NCBI RefSeq assembly: GCF_002776695.1
Contig: NZ_LFJC01000003.1
Location: 3,872,543-3,936,542, forward strand
Direction: 5' to 3'
Source: Bradyrhizobium nitroreducens
GTDB taxonomy: Bacteria; Pseudomonadota; Alphaproteobacteria; Rhizobiales; Xanthobacteraceae
DNA: 64,000 nt
Shown here: positions 51,337 to 59,286 of the stretch, piece by piece
How positions within the stretch are numbered: the stretch's first letter is position 1
How the letters are laid out: each line of letters opens with the position of its first letter
The notes under the pieces: model-generated
The model's database searches: none
Told to the model about the DNA's origin: nothing
What the model saw: the letters and a program-made list of their open reading frames with translations, nothing else
Position numbers and translations under genes: made by a program

Positions 51337-52694
51337 CAGCAGCCGCATCCCACACGACCCGCCTTCTTGGCCGTCTCATCGGCGGCACAGCAGGCGGATG
51401 GTTCCTCTTTCGCCGGACCGCCGCAGCATCCGGCATCCGCCGCCTCGACACCGCCGCGCGTGCAGACGCCGGTCTCGGGCAGCGCGAGCTCGACGCGGGC
51501 CGCAGCGGCCTTGTCGCCGGCGATGTCGGCGACGATGGAGCGGACCTGCTCGTATCCGGTCATCATCAGGAAGGTCGGCGCGCGGCCATAAGACTTCATG
51601 CCGGCGAGATAGAAGCCCGGCTCGTCATGCGCGAGCTCGCGCGCGCCGTGCGGCCGGACCGTGCCGCAGCTGTGCTCGTTGGGATCGATCAGCGGCGCGA
51701 GCGCGACCGGAGCCTCGATCGCCGGATCGAGCCGCAGCCGCAGCTCGGACAGGAAGGAGAGATCGGGACGGAAGCCGGTCGAGACGACCAGCTCGTCCGC
51801 CACCACGCTGCGCGAGCCTGCGGAAACGCCGAGGCGGCCCTCGGAGTCCGAGAGATGCGTCACGCCAAATCCGGTCTCGACCTTGATCTTGCCGGCGGCC
51901 ACGAGCGCGGCGAAGGCGGAGCCCAGCGCGCCGCGCGCGGCCAGCTTGTCGTTGCGGCCGCCGCCGAACGCCTTGGCCGGGTCGTCGCCACGCAGCAGCC
52001 AGATCGCCTGCGTGGCGGGCACCTCGCCCGCAAGCTGCGCGAGATCGATCAGGGTGCCCACCGCGGAATGGCCGGCCCCCAGCACGGCAACGGTCTTGCC
52101 GGCATAGCGGGCGCGATCGGCGCCGCGCACATCCGGCATGCCATAGGCGATGCGGCCCGCGCGCTCGCGTTCGCCGATCGCAGGCAAGCCGTTGCTGCCG
52201 GCGGGATTTGGCGTGAACCACGTGCCTGACGCGTCGACCACGGCATCCGCGCGCAACACCTCGAGCCCCTTGCCGTTCTGATAGCGAATCTCGAACGGCG
52301 CCTGCTCCCTGCCCTTGGTCTTCGCCTTGTCGAAGCCGGCGCGGCTGATCGCCGTGACCCGGCTCGACGTGCGGATCGCCTCACGCAATGCCGTGCGTGT
52401 CGCGAGCGGTGCGAGATAGCGCTCGATCAGCTCGCCGCCGGTCGGATAGGAATGAGGGTCCGGCGAATTCCATCCCGTCGGCGCGAGCAGGCGCGATGCC
52501 GCCTTGTCGACATTGTATTCCCACGGCGAGAACAGCTGGACATGCTGCCACTGACGGACCGCATGCGCGGCTTCAGGGCCGGCCTCGAGCACGATCGGAG
52601 ACATGCCGCGTTCGAGCACGTGCGCAGCCGCGGCGAGGCCGACCGGCCCGGCTCCGATGATGGCGACCGTCTTGGCAACCGTCTTGGCGTTCAT
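51336..52694 (-). CDS. Flavin-dependent monooxygenase-like protein with Cys-rich tail (ArsO-like)
   Basis: A 452-aa FAD/NAD(P)-binding protein. The FAD motif GAGPVGLAAAAHVLE starts at residue 14, VDASGTWFTPNP follows, and a second Rossmann motif VAVLGAGHSAVG marks the NAD(P) site. The plan matches flavin-containing monooxygenase-like proteins that occur in ars operons under names such as ArsO. The last 42 residues are unusual: seven cysteines at 411, 423, 424, 435, 436, 450 and 452, two of the pairs vicinal, in a flexible Gly/Ala/Glu context. Such thiols would bind As(III) or another soft metal. I chose the ATG at 52694 (GGAG at 8 nt). It lies between arsR1 and an MFS gene. The reaction is unproven. 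Confidence 0.83.
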   Translation of the reverse strand: MNAKTVAKTVAIIGAGPVGLAAAAHVLERGMSPIVLEAGPEAAHAVRQWQHVQLFSPWEYNVDKAASRLLAPTGWNSPDPHSYPTGGELIERYLAPLATRTALREAIRTSSRVTAISRAGFDKAKTKGREQAPFEIRYQNGKGLEVLRADAVVDASGTWFTPNPAGSNGLPAIGERERAGRIAYGMPDVRGADRARYAGKTVAVLGAGHSAVGTLIDLAQLAGEVPATQAIWLLRGDDPAKAFGGGRNDKLAARGALGSAFAALVAAGKIKVETGFGVTHLSDSEGRLGVSAGSRSVVADELVVSTGFRPDLSFLSELRLRLDPAIEAPVALAPLIDPNEHSCGTVRPHGARELAHDEPGFYLAGMKSYGRAPTFLMMTGYEQVRSIVADIAGDKAAAARVELALPETGVCTRGGVEAADAGCCGGPAKEEPSACCAADETAKKAGRVGCGC

Positions 52695-52742
52695 TCCGAC
52701 TTCTCCCATACTTCCAGAACAATCGAATAATTCCGCAAAAAA

Positions 52743-53060
52743 TCACGCCGCCGTTTGCGCGCCCTTGCATCCGGCTTCGTCGGCACAGCATTCCGCCGCC
52801 AGAAAGGCGACCAGCCCCCGCATCGCATCGAAATTCGCGTGGCAGATCAGCGTCGTCGATTCCCGGACCTGGCTGACCAGCCCGACCGCAACCAGGGCCT
52901 TGATGTGATGCGACAGCGTGGACGCCGGGATCTTCAGCTTCTCCTGCAGGCGCCCGACAGGCATGCCCGCGTGTCCGGCCCGGACCAGGGCGCGATAGAT
53001 CTGGAGCCGGGTGCGGTTACCCAGGGCCTCCAGACGTTGAGCTGCGTCGTCGATCTTCAT
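52743..53060 (-). CDS. arsR: ArsR/SmtB family repressor 1 with C-terminal CC-x5-C thiols
   Basis: A 105-aa winged-helix repressor. The DNA-binding core is RLEALGNRTRLQIYRALVRA and IPASTLSHHIKALVAVGLV. The cysteines typical of the alpha-3 helix in plasmid ArsR (CxC) are absent. Instead, C91, C92 and C98 sit at the C-terminal end (AECCADEAGCKG), the same spacing as the As(III) site C95/C96/C102 described for the Acidithiobacillus ArsR. It should therefore release DNA when As(III) or Sb(III) binds there. It heads a leftward arm (flavoprotein, MFS, MFS) and faces the second arsR across 125 bp. No ribosome-binding site precedes its ATG, which fits a leaderless message. Confidence 0.88.
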   Translation of the reverse strand: MKIDDAAQRLEALGNRTRLQIYRALVRAGHAGMPVGRLQEKLKIPASTLSHHIKALVAVGLVSQVRESTTLICHANFDAMRGLVAFLAAECCADEAGCKGAQTAA

Positions 53061-53185
53061 GACGCCACAGTGCCCTGCTTGCCGCTCCCTGTCAAACCAT
53101 ATTTCTAGAATATTCGAATTATGGAGTGAAAGAGCCGATGAGATTCACATTGACGCCGCCGCCATAAATCCGTAAATCTGGATAT
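53061..53185. promoter_or_regulatory. Divergent ars promoter region, both apparently leaderless
   Basis: Leftward: TTGACA (complement of 53090-53095) lies 35 nt before the arsR1 ATG. Rightward: TTGACG (53150-53155), then 17 bp, then TAAATC (53173-53178), lies 36 nt before the arsR2 ATG at 53186. These distances put transcription starts at or next to each ATG. Candidate operators are ATCCGTAAATCTGGAT (53167-53182), a dyad over the rightward -10, and ATTTCTAGAATATTCGAAT (53101-53119) with two short palindromes. Confidence 0.5.
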
Positions 53186-53548
53186 ATGGAAACAGAAGAC
53201 GCCGTCCTCGCCCTCGCCGCGCTGGCCCAGCCGACCCGCCTGGAAGCATTCCGGACGCTGGTCGGGCACGAGCCCGGCGGCCTTGCCGCCGGCGACCTCG
53301 CCCGGCTGCTGGAAGTGCCGCAGAACACCCTCTCCGCGCATCTGGCGATCCTGAGCCGGGCGCGCCTCGTCTCCTCCGAGCGGCACAGCCGCTCGATCGT
53401 CTACCGCGCCAATCTCGACGAATTCCGCGACGTCGCGCTGTTCCTGCTGCGTGATTGCTGCGGCGGACGGCCGGAGGTCTGCAATCCCGTCGTCGAGACG
53501 CTGCAATCCTGCTGCTCGCCGAAACGCAAGGAGCGAAGCCGTGCCTGA
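53186..53548 (+). CDS. arsR: ArsR/SmtB family repressor 2 with several C-terminal cysteines
   Basis: A 120-aa winged-helix repressor: LAALAQPTRLEAFRTLVGHE, VPQNTLSAHLAILSRARLV and HSRSIVYRANL are the family core. Cysteines sit at 91, 92, 99, 109 and 110 (RDCCGGRPEVC...SCCSPK), so the metalloid site is C-terminal and has more thiols than repressor 1. It lies first in the rightward arm, and its end overlaps the arsenate reductase start by 8 nt, so the two are translationally coupled. It should control this arm and perhaps the shared promoter region. No ribosome-binding site precedes the ATG at 53186. Confidence 0.88.
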   Translation: METEDAVLALAALAQPTRLEAFRTLVGHEPGGLAAGDLARLLEVPQNTLSAHLAILSRARLVSSERHSRSIVYRANLDEFRDVALFLLRDCCGGRPEVCNPVVETLQSCCSPKRKERSRA

Positions 53549-54068
53549 CCAGATCTACAATGTGCTGTTCCTTTGTACCGGCAATTCGGCGCGGTCGATC
53601 CTGGCCGAGTCGATCCTGCAGAAGGACGGCGCCGGCCGCTTTCGGGCGTTTTCCGCCGGCAGCACGCCGAAAGGCGCGGTGCATCCGCTGGCGCTGCGCA
53701 CGCTGCAGGCGATGGATTACCCGATCGACGGCATGCGCTCGAAGAGCTGGCTGGAGTTCGCCGCGCCCGATGCGCCGGTGATGGATTTCGTCTTCACCGT
53801 CTGCGACAACGCCGCAGGCGAAGCATGCCCGATCTGGCCCGGCCAGCCGATGACGGCGCATTGGGGCATCGAGGATCCTGCCGCGGCAGAGGGATCGCAA
53901 CTGGAACAGCAGGCGGCGTTCGTCACCGCGTTCCGCTATCTCAAAAATCGGATCGACACCTTCGTGAATCTGCCGCTGAGAAGCATCGACAAGCTGTCGC
54001 TCGGCACCAGGCTGCGCGAGATCGGCCGCTCCGACGGCACGACATCCGGCAGAAACGACGTGGCGTGA
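53541..54068 (+). CDS. arsC: Arsenate reductase, low-molecular-weight phosphatase type
   Basis: A 175-aa enzyme of the LMW protein tyrosine phosphatase fold. The phosphate/arsenate loop LCTGNSARS gives the CX5R motif with Cys12 and Arg18. VCDNAAGEACPIWPG supplies Cys88 and Cys96, the likely thiol relay that makes it an arsenate reductase instead of a phosphatase. It reduces As(V) to As(III) in the cytosol for export by the ACR3 pump encoded next. The start is GTG at 53541 with AAGGAG 7 nt upstream, inside the end of arsR2. It precedes the acr3 gene by 2 nt. The electron donor (thioredoxin or glutaredoxin) is not in the window. Confidence 0.9.
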   Translation: MPDQIYNVLFLCTGNSARSILAESILQKDGAGRFRAFSAGSTPKGAVHPLALRTLQAMDYPIDGMRSKSWLEFAAPDAPVMDFVFTVCDNAAGEACPIWPGQPMTAHWGIEDPAAAEGSQLEQQAAFVTAFRYLKNRIDTFVNLPLRSIDKLSLGTRLREIGRSDGTTSGRNDVA

Positions 54069-54070
54069 CG

Positions 54071-55126
54071 ATGGGCATTTTCGAACGATACCTCACCTTG
54101 TGGGTTGCACTGTGCATCGTCGTCGGCGTGGCACTGGGGCACGTCATGCCCGGCTTTTTCGGCATGGTCGCAGCTGCCGAGGTCGCCAAGGTCAATATGC
54201 CGGTCGCCGTGCTGATCTGGCTGATGATCGTGCCCATGTTGCTGAAGATCGACTTCGGCTCACTCGGCGAGGTGCGCCAGCATTGGCGCGGCGTCGGCGT
54301 CACCCTCTTCATCAACTGGGCCGTCAAACCGTTCTCGATGGCGCTGCTGGGCTCCTTCTTCATCGGCCACCTCTTCGCACCATGGCTGCCGGCCGGGCAG
54401 ATTTCGTCCTACATCGCCGGCTTGATCCTGCTGGCGGCAGCCCCATGCACTGCGATGGTGTTCGTGTGGTCCAATTTGTGCGAGGGGGAGCCGCACTACA
54501 CGCTGAGCCAGGTCGCCCTGAACGACGTGATCATGGTGTTCCTGTTCGCGCCGCTGGTGGGACTGCTGCTTGGCGTGGCTTCGATCAGTGTCCCCTGGGG
54601 CACGTTGTTGCTCTCGGTTCTGCTCTACATCGTGGTTCCCGTGATCGTCGCACAGCTGTGGCGCAAGGCGCTGCTGCGAAACGGCGGCGACAGCTTCGAT
54701 CGCGTCATGCGGACGCTGCAGCCCCTGTCGCTGGTTGCGCTGCTCGCGACATTGGTGCTGCTGTTCGGCTTCCAGGGTGAGCAGATCGTCCGGCAGCCGC
54801 TCGTCATCGCCATCCTCGCCGTGCCGATTCTGGTGCAGGTCTATTTCAATGCAGGTTTGGCGTACTGGCTGAGCCGACGGTTCGGCGTGGCCTGGTGCGT
54901 CGCCGCTCCGGCCGCCCTCATCGGCGCCAGCAATTTCTTCGAGCTGGCGGTCGCCGCCGCGATCAGCCTGTTCGGCCTCGACTCCGGCGCGGCGCTCGCC
55001 ACCGTGGTCGGCGTGCTCGTCGAAGTCCCGGTCATGCTGTCCGTCGTCCGCATCGTCAAGGCGACACGGGGATGGTATGAGGCGGGCAGCAGTCAGGTTC
55101 CGACGGCCGTCGAGGCACGTCGGTAA
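54071..55126 (+). CDS. acr3: ACR3 family arsenite efflux permease
   Basis: A 351-aa inner-membrane carrier with ten predicted helices, the standard ACR3 length and topology. Diagnostic segments are VLIWLMIVPMLLKIDF, FINWAVKPFSMALLG and AAAPCTAMVFVWSNLCEGEPHYTLSQVALND; the cysteine in APCTAMVF is the conserved residue needed for As(III) transport. GASNFFELAVAAAISLFG in helix 9 is also typical. It expels As(III), using the proton motive force. The ATG at 54071 follows the arsC stop by 2 nt, so it is the core of the rightward arsR-arsC-acr3-arsC operon. Confidence 0.93.
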   Translation: MGIFERYLTLWVALCIVVGVALGHVMPGFFGMVAAAEVAKVNMPVAVLIWLMIVPMLLKIDFGSLGEVRQHWRGVGVTLFINWAVKPFSMALLGSFFIGHLFAPWLPAGQISSYIAGLILLAAAPCTAMVFVWSNLCEGEPHYTLSQVALNDVIMVFLFAPLVGLLLGVASISVPWGTLLLSVLLYIVVPVIVAQLWRKALLRNGGDSFDRVMRTLQPLSLVALLATLVLLFGFQGEQIVRQPLVIAILAVPILVQVYFNAGLAYWLSRRFGVAWCVAAPAALIGASNFFELAVAAAISLFGLDSGAALATVVGVLVEVPVMLSVVRIVKATRGWYEAGSSQVPTAVEARR

Positions 55127-55143
55127 CGCGCGGAGACCCGGTC

Positions 55144-55545
55144 ATGAGCGTCACGATCTATCACAACCCGGCTTGCGGCACCTCGCGCAACACGCTGGCG
55201 ATGATCCGGCAGAGCGGCGTCGAGCCCGTCGTCATCGAATATCTGAAGACGCCGCCATCCCGCGAGAAACTGGTCGAGCTCGTCAAGGCGATGGGCATTT
55301 CCGTCCGCGCGCTGCTGCGCGAGAAAGGCACGCCGTTTCGCGACCTCGGCCTCGACGATCCCAAATGGAGCGATGACGAGCTGATCGATCAAATGCTCGC
55401 GCATCCCATCCTGATCAACCGCCCGATCGTGGTGACGCCGAAGGGTACGCGATTGTGCCGCCCCTCCGAAGCCGTCATCGAGCTGCTGGATGGCCCGGTC
55501 GGCCGGTTCGTCAAGGAAGACGGCGAAGTGGTCGAAGCGCGCTAG
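55144..55545 (+). CDS. arsC: Arsenate reductase, glutaredoxin-dependent type
   Basis: A 133-aa enzyme of the Spx/ArsC thioredoxin-like family, unrelated in fold to the arsC upstream. The catalytic cysteine is Cys11 in HNPACGTSRNTL. The conserved arginines around the arsenate site are present in VRALLREKGTPF, INRPIVVTPKG and LCRPSE. It uses glutathione and glutaredoxin to reduce As(V). It lies 17 bp after acr3 and ends the rightward operon. Two arsenate reductases with different electron donors in one operon give redundancy under different redox conditions. Confidence 0.92.
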   Translation: MSVTIYHNPACGTSRNTLAMIRQSGVEPVVIEYLKTPPSREKLVELVKAMGISVRALLREKGTPFRDLGLDDPKWSDDELIDQMLAHPILINRPIVVTPKGTRLCRPSEAVIELLDGPVGRFVKEDGEVVEAR

Positions 55546-55671
55546 GCGCGGCCGTCATGGCGGGAGCTGTCACGCGACAGTAGGACGCAATCGAAGATCG
55601 ATTGCGCCATTGAAGCCGCCAGTCTCGAGAGCTATCGGTCCACCGAACCGGCCTGCTATCGGGAGGAACGC

Positions 55672-56079
55672 ATGAGCACCATCACCGGCGGCTGTCACTG
55701 CGGCGCAATCCGCTACGAGGTCGAGGGCGAGCCGATCGTGCACGCGCTGTGCCACTGCCGCGATTGCCGGCTCCACGCCGGCGCGCCGCTCGTCGGCTGG
55801 ACGATGTATGCGGACGGCGCCGTCAAGGTGACCAAGGGCGAGCCGAAGGTGTACCACTCCTCGGAACACGCTCGGCGGCACTTTTGCGGCGACTGCGGAA
55901 CCGGCCTGTTCTACGTCAATACCAGCATGATGCCCGGCGTTATCGACGTCCAGAGCGCGACCTATGATGATCCGGAGGCCGTGCCGCCGGCGATGCACAT
56001 CCAGGTCGCCGAGCGCCTGCGCTGGATGGAGCACGCGCACGAGTTGCCGACGTTCGATCGCTTTCCGCCGCAGCCGTAG
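55672..56079 (+). CDS. GFA family glutathione-related zinc protein
   Basis: A 135-aa protein of the glutathione-dependent formaldehyde-activating (GFA)/CENP-V fold. The zinc-binding cysteines are GGCHCGAIRYEV (residues 7-9), ALCHCRDCRLHAG (27-32) and HFCGDCGTGLFY (near 73-76). Members are thought to bind glutathione adducts, but the proven formaldehyde reaction applies to very few. It follows the ars operon by 126 bp in the same direction and may or may not be co-transcribed. It converges with the CusA-type gene, 18 bp apart. Confidence 0.87.
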   Translation: MSTITGGCHCGAIRYEVEGEPIVHALCHCRDCRLHAGAPLVGWTMYADGAVKVTKGEPKVYHSSEHARRHFCGDCGTGLFYVNTSMMPGVIDVQSATYDDPEAVPPAMHIQVAERLRWMEHAHELPTFDRFPPQP

Positions 56080-56097
56080 CGTCCCGCGGCGCTCATC

Positions 56098-59000
56098 CTA
56101 CTCGGCCGCTTGCGGAGCCTGCATGGCGCGTGACGATTCGGCGCCGTCTTCCTCGGCGAGCGCCGGCTCCACGCCATCCGGCAGCCCCCGCCCCTTCACC
56201 AGGCCGAAGATCGCGGGGATCACGATCAGCGTCAGCAGCGTCGACGAGATCATGCCGCCGATCATCGGCAGCGCGATGCGCTGCATGATCTCCGATCCCG
56301 CGCCCGTGCTCCACATGATCGGCAGCAGGCCCGCCATGATGGCGACCACGGTCATCATCTTGGGCCGGACGCGCTCGACCGCGCCCACCATGATGGCGTC
56401 GTGGAGATCGCGCCGGGTGACGACGCGGCCCTCGATGCCGCGCTTTGCCTTCTTCTCGGCCAGCGCGTGATCGAGATAGATCAGCATCACGACACCGGTT
56501 TCGGCGGCAACGCCCGCGAGGGCGATGAAGCCGACGGCGACCGCCACGGACAGGTTGAAGCCGAACCACCACATCATCCAGATGCCACCGACCAGCGCGA
56601 ACGGTAGCGACAGCATCACGATCAGGGTCTCGGTCAGCGCCCTGAAGTTCAGGTACAGCAGCAGGAAGATGATCGTCAGCGTCACGGGGACCACGATCTT
56701 CAGGCGCGCGGCGGCGCGCTGCAGATATTCGTACTGGCCGCTCCAGACCACATAGGTGCCGGCGGGAAACTGGATGCTCTCCGTCACGGCGCGCTGCGCG
56801 TCCGCGACGTAGCTGCCGATGTCGCGATCGCGGATGTCGACATAGATGTAGGTCGCGAGCTGGCCGTTCTCGGTGCGGATCGACGTCGGTCCACGCGCCG
56901 GCTCGACCTTGGCGACCTCGCCGAGCGGCACGGCGCCGCCCGCCGGCATCGGCACCAGGATGTCGCCAGCGATCGCCTTGGGATTGTCGCGGAGGTCACG
57001 CGGATAGCGCATGTTCACCGTGAAGCGCTGGCGGCCTTCCACGGTGGTCGTCACCGTCTGGCCGCCGAGCGCGGCGGCGATGGTGTCCTGCACGTCCTGG
57101 ATCAGGATGCCGTAGCGCGCGAGCGCCTCGCGATCCGGGACGATCTCGAGATAGTAGCCGCCGATGCCGCGCTCGGCGTAGGCCGACGACGTGCCCGGGA
57201 CGGTCTTGATCACCCGCTCGACCTGCCGCGCCAGCCGGTCGATCTCCACGAGGTCGGTGCCCATGACCTTGACGCCGACAGGCGTGCGGATGCCGGTGGA
57301 GAGCATGTCGATGCGGGCCTTGATCGGCATGGTCCAGGCGTTGGAGACGCCGGGAAACTGCAGCGCCTTGTCCATCTCCGCGATCAGGCTGTCGATGGTG
57401 ACGCCGGGGCGCCAAGCCTCCTTCGGCTTCAGATTGACCACCGTCTCGAACATCTCGGTCGGCGCCGGATCGGTCGCCGTCGCCGCCCGTCCCGCCTTGC
57501 CGTAGACGGAGGCGACCTCGGGGAACGTCTTGATGATGCGATCCTGCGTCTGCATCAATTCGGCGGCCTTGGTGACGGAGATGCCGGGCAGCGTGGTCGG
57601 CATGTAGAGCAGCGTGCCCTCGTTCAGTGTCGGCATGAACTCGGTGCCGAGCCGGCTTGCCGGCCAGATCGTGACCGCGAGCACGGCGAGCGAGGCCAGG
57701 ATCACCAACGTCTTGGCACGCAGCACGCCCTTGATCACCGGACGGTAGATCCAGATCAGGAAGCGATTGATGACGTTCCGGCTCTCCGGCACGATCTTGC
57801 CGCGGACGAAGATCACCATCAGCGCCGGCACGAGCGTCACGGACAGAATGGCCGCCGCGGCCATCGAGAACGTCTTGGTGAAGGCGAGCGGGCTGAACAG
57901 CCGCCCTTCCTGCGATTCCAGCGTGAAGATCGGCATGAACGACACGGTGATGATCAGCAGGCTGAAGAACAGCGCAGGCCCGACTTCGGAGGCGGCATCG
58001 ATCAGGGTCTGCACGCGCGATTGATCGGGCCCGGCGCGTTCGAGATGCTTGTGGGCGTTCTCGATCATCACGATGGCGGCATCCACCATGGCACCGATCG
58101 CGATCGCGATGCCCCCTAAGCTCATGATGTTCGAGCCGAGGCCGAGCAGCTTCATGGCGCCGAACGCCATCAGCACGCCGACCGGCAGCATCAGGATCGC
58201 GACCAACGCGCTGCGGACATGCAGCAGGAACACGATGCAGACCAGCGCGACGACGACGCTCTCCTCGAACAGCGTATGCTTGAGCGTGTCGATGGCGGCG
58301 TAGATCAGGCTGGAGCGGTCGTAGACCGGCACGATCTCGACCGATTTCGGCAGGCTGCTCGCAATCTCCTTGAAGCGCTTCTTGACGTTCTCGATGACGT
58401 CGAGCGCGTTGACGCCGAAGCGCTGCAGCACGATGCCGCTGGCGACCTCGCCCTCGCCGTTCAGCTCGGTGATGCCCCTGCGCTCGTCCGGCCCGAGCTC
58501 GACATGGGCGACGTCGCGGAGCAGCACCGGCGTGCCGTTGCTGGTCTTCAGCACGATGTTGCCGAGATCGTTGATGCTCTTGATATAGCCCTTGCCGCGG
58601 ATGACGTATTCGAACTCGGCGAGCTCGACGGTGCGCCCGCCGACATCGGCGTTGCTGGCGCGGATGGCGTCGCGGACCTTCTGTAGGCTGATGCCGCGGT
58701 CGCGCATCCGCTGCGGATCGAGTACCACGTTGTACTGCTTGACGAAGCCGCCGATGCTCGCGATCTCGGCGACGCCTTCGGCCCTGGCCAGCGCGAATTT
58801 CAGATTCCAGTCCTGGATCGTCCTGGTGTCGGCGAGGTTCAGCTCCTTCGACACCACCGCGTACTGGTAGACCCAGCCGACGCCGGTGGCATCGGGCCCG
58901 ATGGTCGGGCTGACGCCGGCGGGCAGCCGCGACGCCGCGCCGTTGAGGAATTCCAGGACGCGCGAGCGGGCCCAGTAGATGTCGGTGCCGTCCTCGAAGA

Positions 59001-59286
59001 TCACGTAGACAAAGGACACGCCGAAGAAGGAGAAGCCGCGCACCACCTTCGATTTCGGCACGGTGAGCATCGCCGTGGTCAGGGGATAGGTGACCTGGTC
59101 CTCGATCACCTGCGGCGCCTGGCCGGGATATTCGGTGTAGACGATGACCTGCGTGTCCGAGAGATCCGGGATCGCATCCAGCGGCAGATGGACGAGCGCA
59201 TAGAGACCGGCAGCCGCCGCAAAGCCGGTGCCGAACAGCACCAGCAGCAAATTGCGCGCCGACCAGGCGATGATGCGGGCGATCAT
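56098..59286 (-). CDS. cusA: CusA/CzcA family heavy-metal efflux RND pump
   Basis: A 1062-aa inner-membrane RND pump with twelve helices and two large periplasmic loops. Diagnostic features are DAIPDLSDTQVIVYTEYPGQ near the start, AIGAMVDAAIVMIENAHKHL in TM4 for proton relay, IDMLSTGIRTPVGVKVMG in the porter domain, and FALVGGIWMMWWFGFNLSVA near the end. The DLSDTQVIV and IDMLSTG segments and the metal-binding adaptor encoded upstream favour the monovalent (Cu+/Ag+) branch over zinc/cobalt pumps, though this is an inference. The ATG overlaps the adaptor stop by 4 nt (ATGA). No CusC-type outer-membrane channel is nearby, so a channel encoded elsewhere must complete the tripartite system. Confidence 0.9.
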   Translation of the reverse strand: MIARIIAWSARNLLLVLFGTGFAAAAGLYALVHLPLDAIPDLSDTQVIVYTEYPGQAPQVIEDQVTYPLTTAMLTVPKSKVVRGFSFFGVSFVYVIFEDGTDIYWARSRVLEFLNGAASRLPAGVSPTIGPDATGVGWVYQYAVVSKELNLADTRTIQDWNLKFALARAEGVAEIASIGGFVKQYNVVLDPQRMRDRGISLQKVRDAIRASNADVGGRTVELAEFEYVIRGKGYIKSINDLGNIVLKTSNGTPVLLRDVAHVELGPDERRGITELNGEGEVASGIVLQRFGVNALDVIENVKKRFKEIASSLPKSVEIVPVYDRSSLIYAAIDTLKHTLFEESVVVALVCIVFLLHVRSALVAILMLPVGVLMAFGAMKLLGLGSNIMSLGGIAIAIGAMVDAAIVMIENAHKHLERAGPDQSRVQTLIDAASEVGPALFFSLLIITVSFMPIFTLESQEGRLFSPLAFTKTFSMAAAAILSVTLVPALMVIFVRGKIVPESRNVINRFLIWIYRPVIKGVLRAKTLVILASLAVLAVTIWPASRLGTEFMPTLNEGTLLYMPTTLPGISVTKAAELMQTQDRIIKTFPEVASVYGKAGRAATATDPAPTEMFETVVNLKPKEAWRPGVTIDSLIAEMDKALQFPGVSNAWTMPIKARIDMLSTGIRTPVGVKVMGTDLVEIDRLARQVERVIKTVPGTSSAYAERGIGGYYLEIVPDREALARYGILIQDVQDTIAAALGGQTVTTTVEGRQRFTVNMRYPRDLRDNPKAIAGDILVPMPAGGAVPLGEVAKVEPARGPTSIRTENGQLATYIYVDIRDRDIGSYVADAQRAVTESIQFPAGTYVVWSGQYEYLQRAAARLKIVVPVTLTIIFLLLYLNFRALTETLIVMLSLPFALVGGIWMMWWFGFNLSVAVAVGFIALAGVAAETGVVMLIYLDHALAEKKAKRGIEGRVVTRRDLHDAIMVGAVERVRPKMMTVVAIMAGLLPIMWSTGAGSEIMQRIALPMIGGMISSTLLTLIVIPAIFGLVKGRGLPDGVEPALAEEDGAESSRAMQAPQAAE

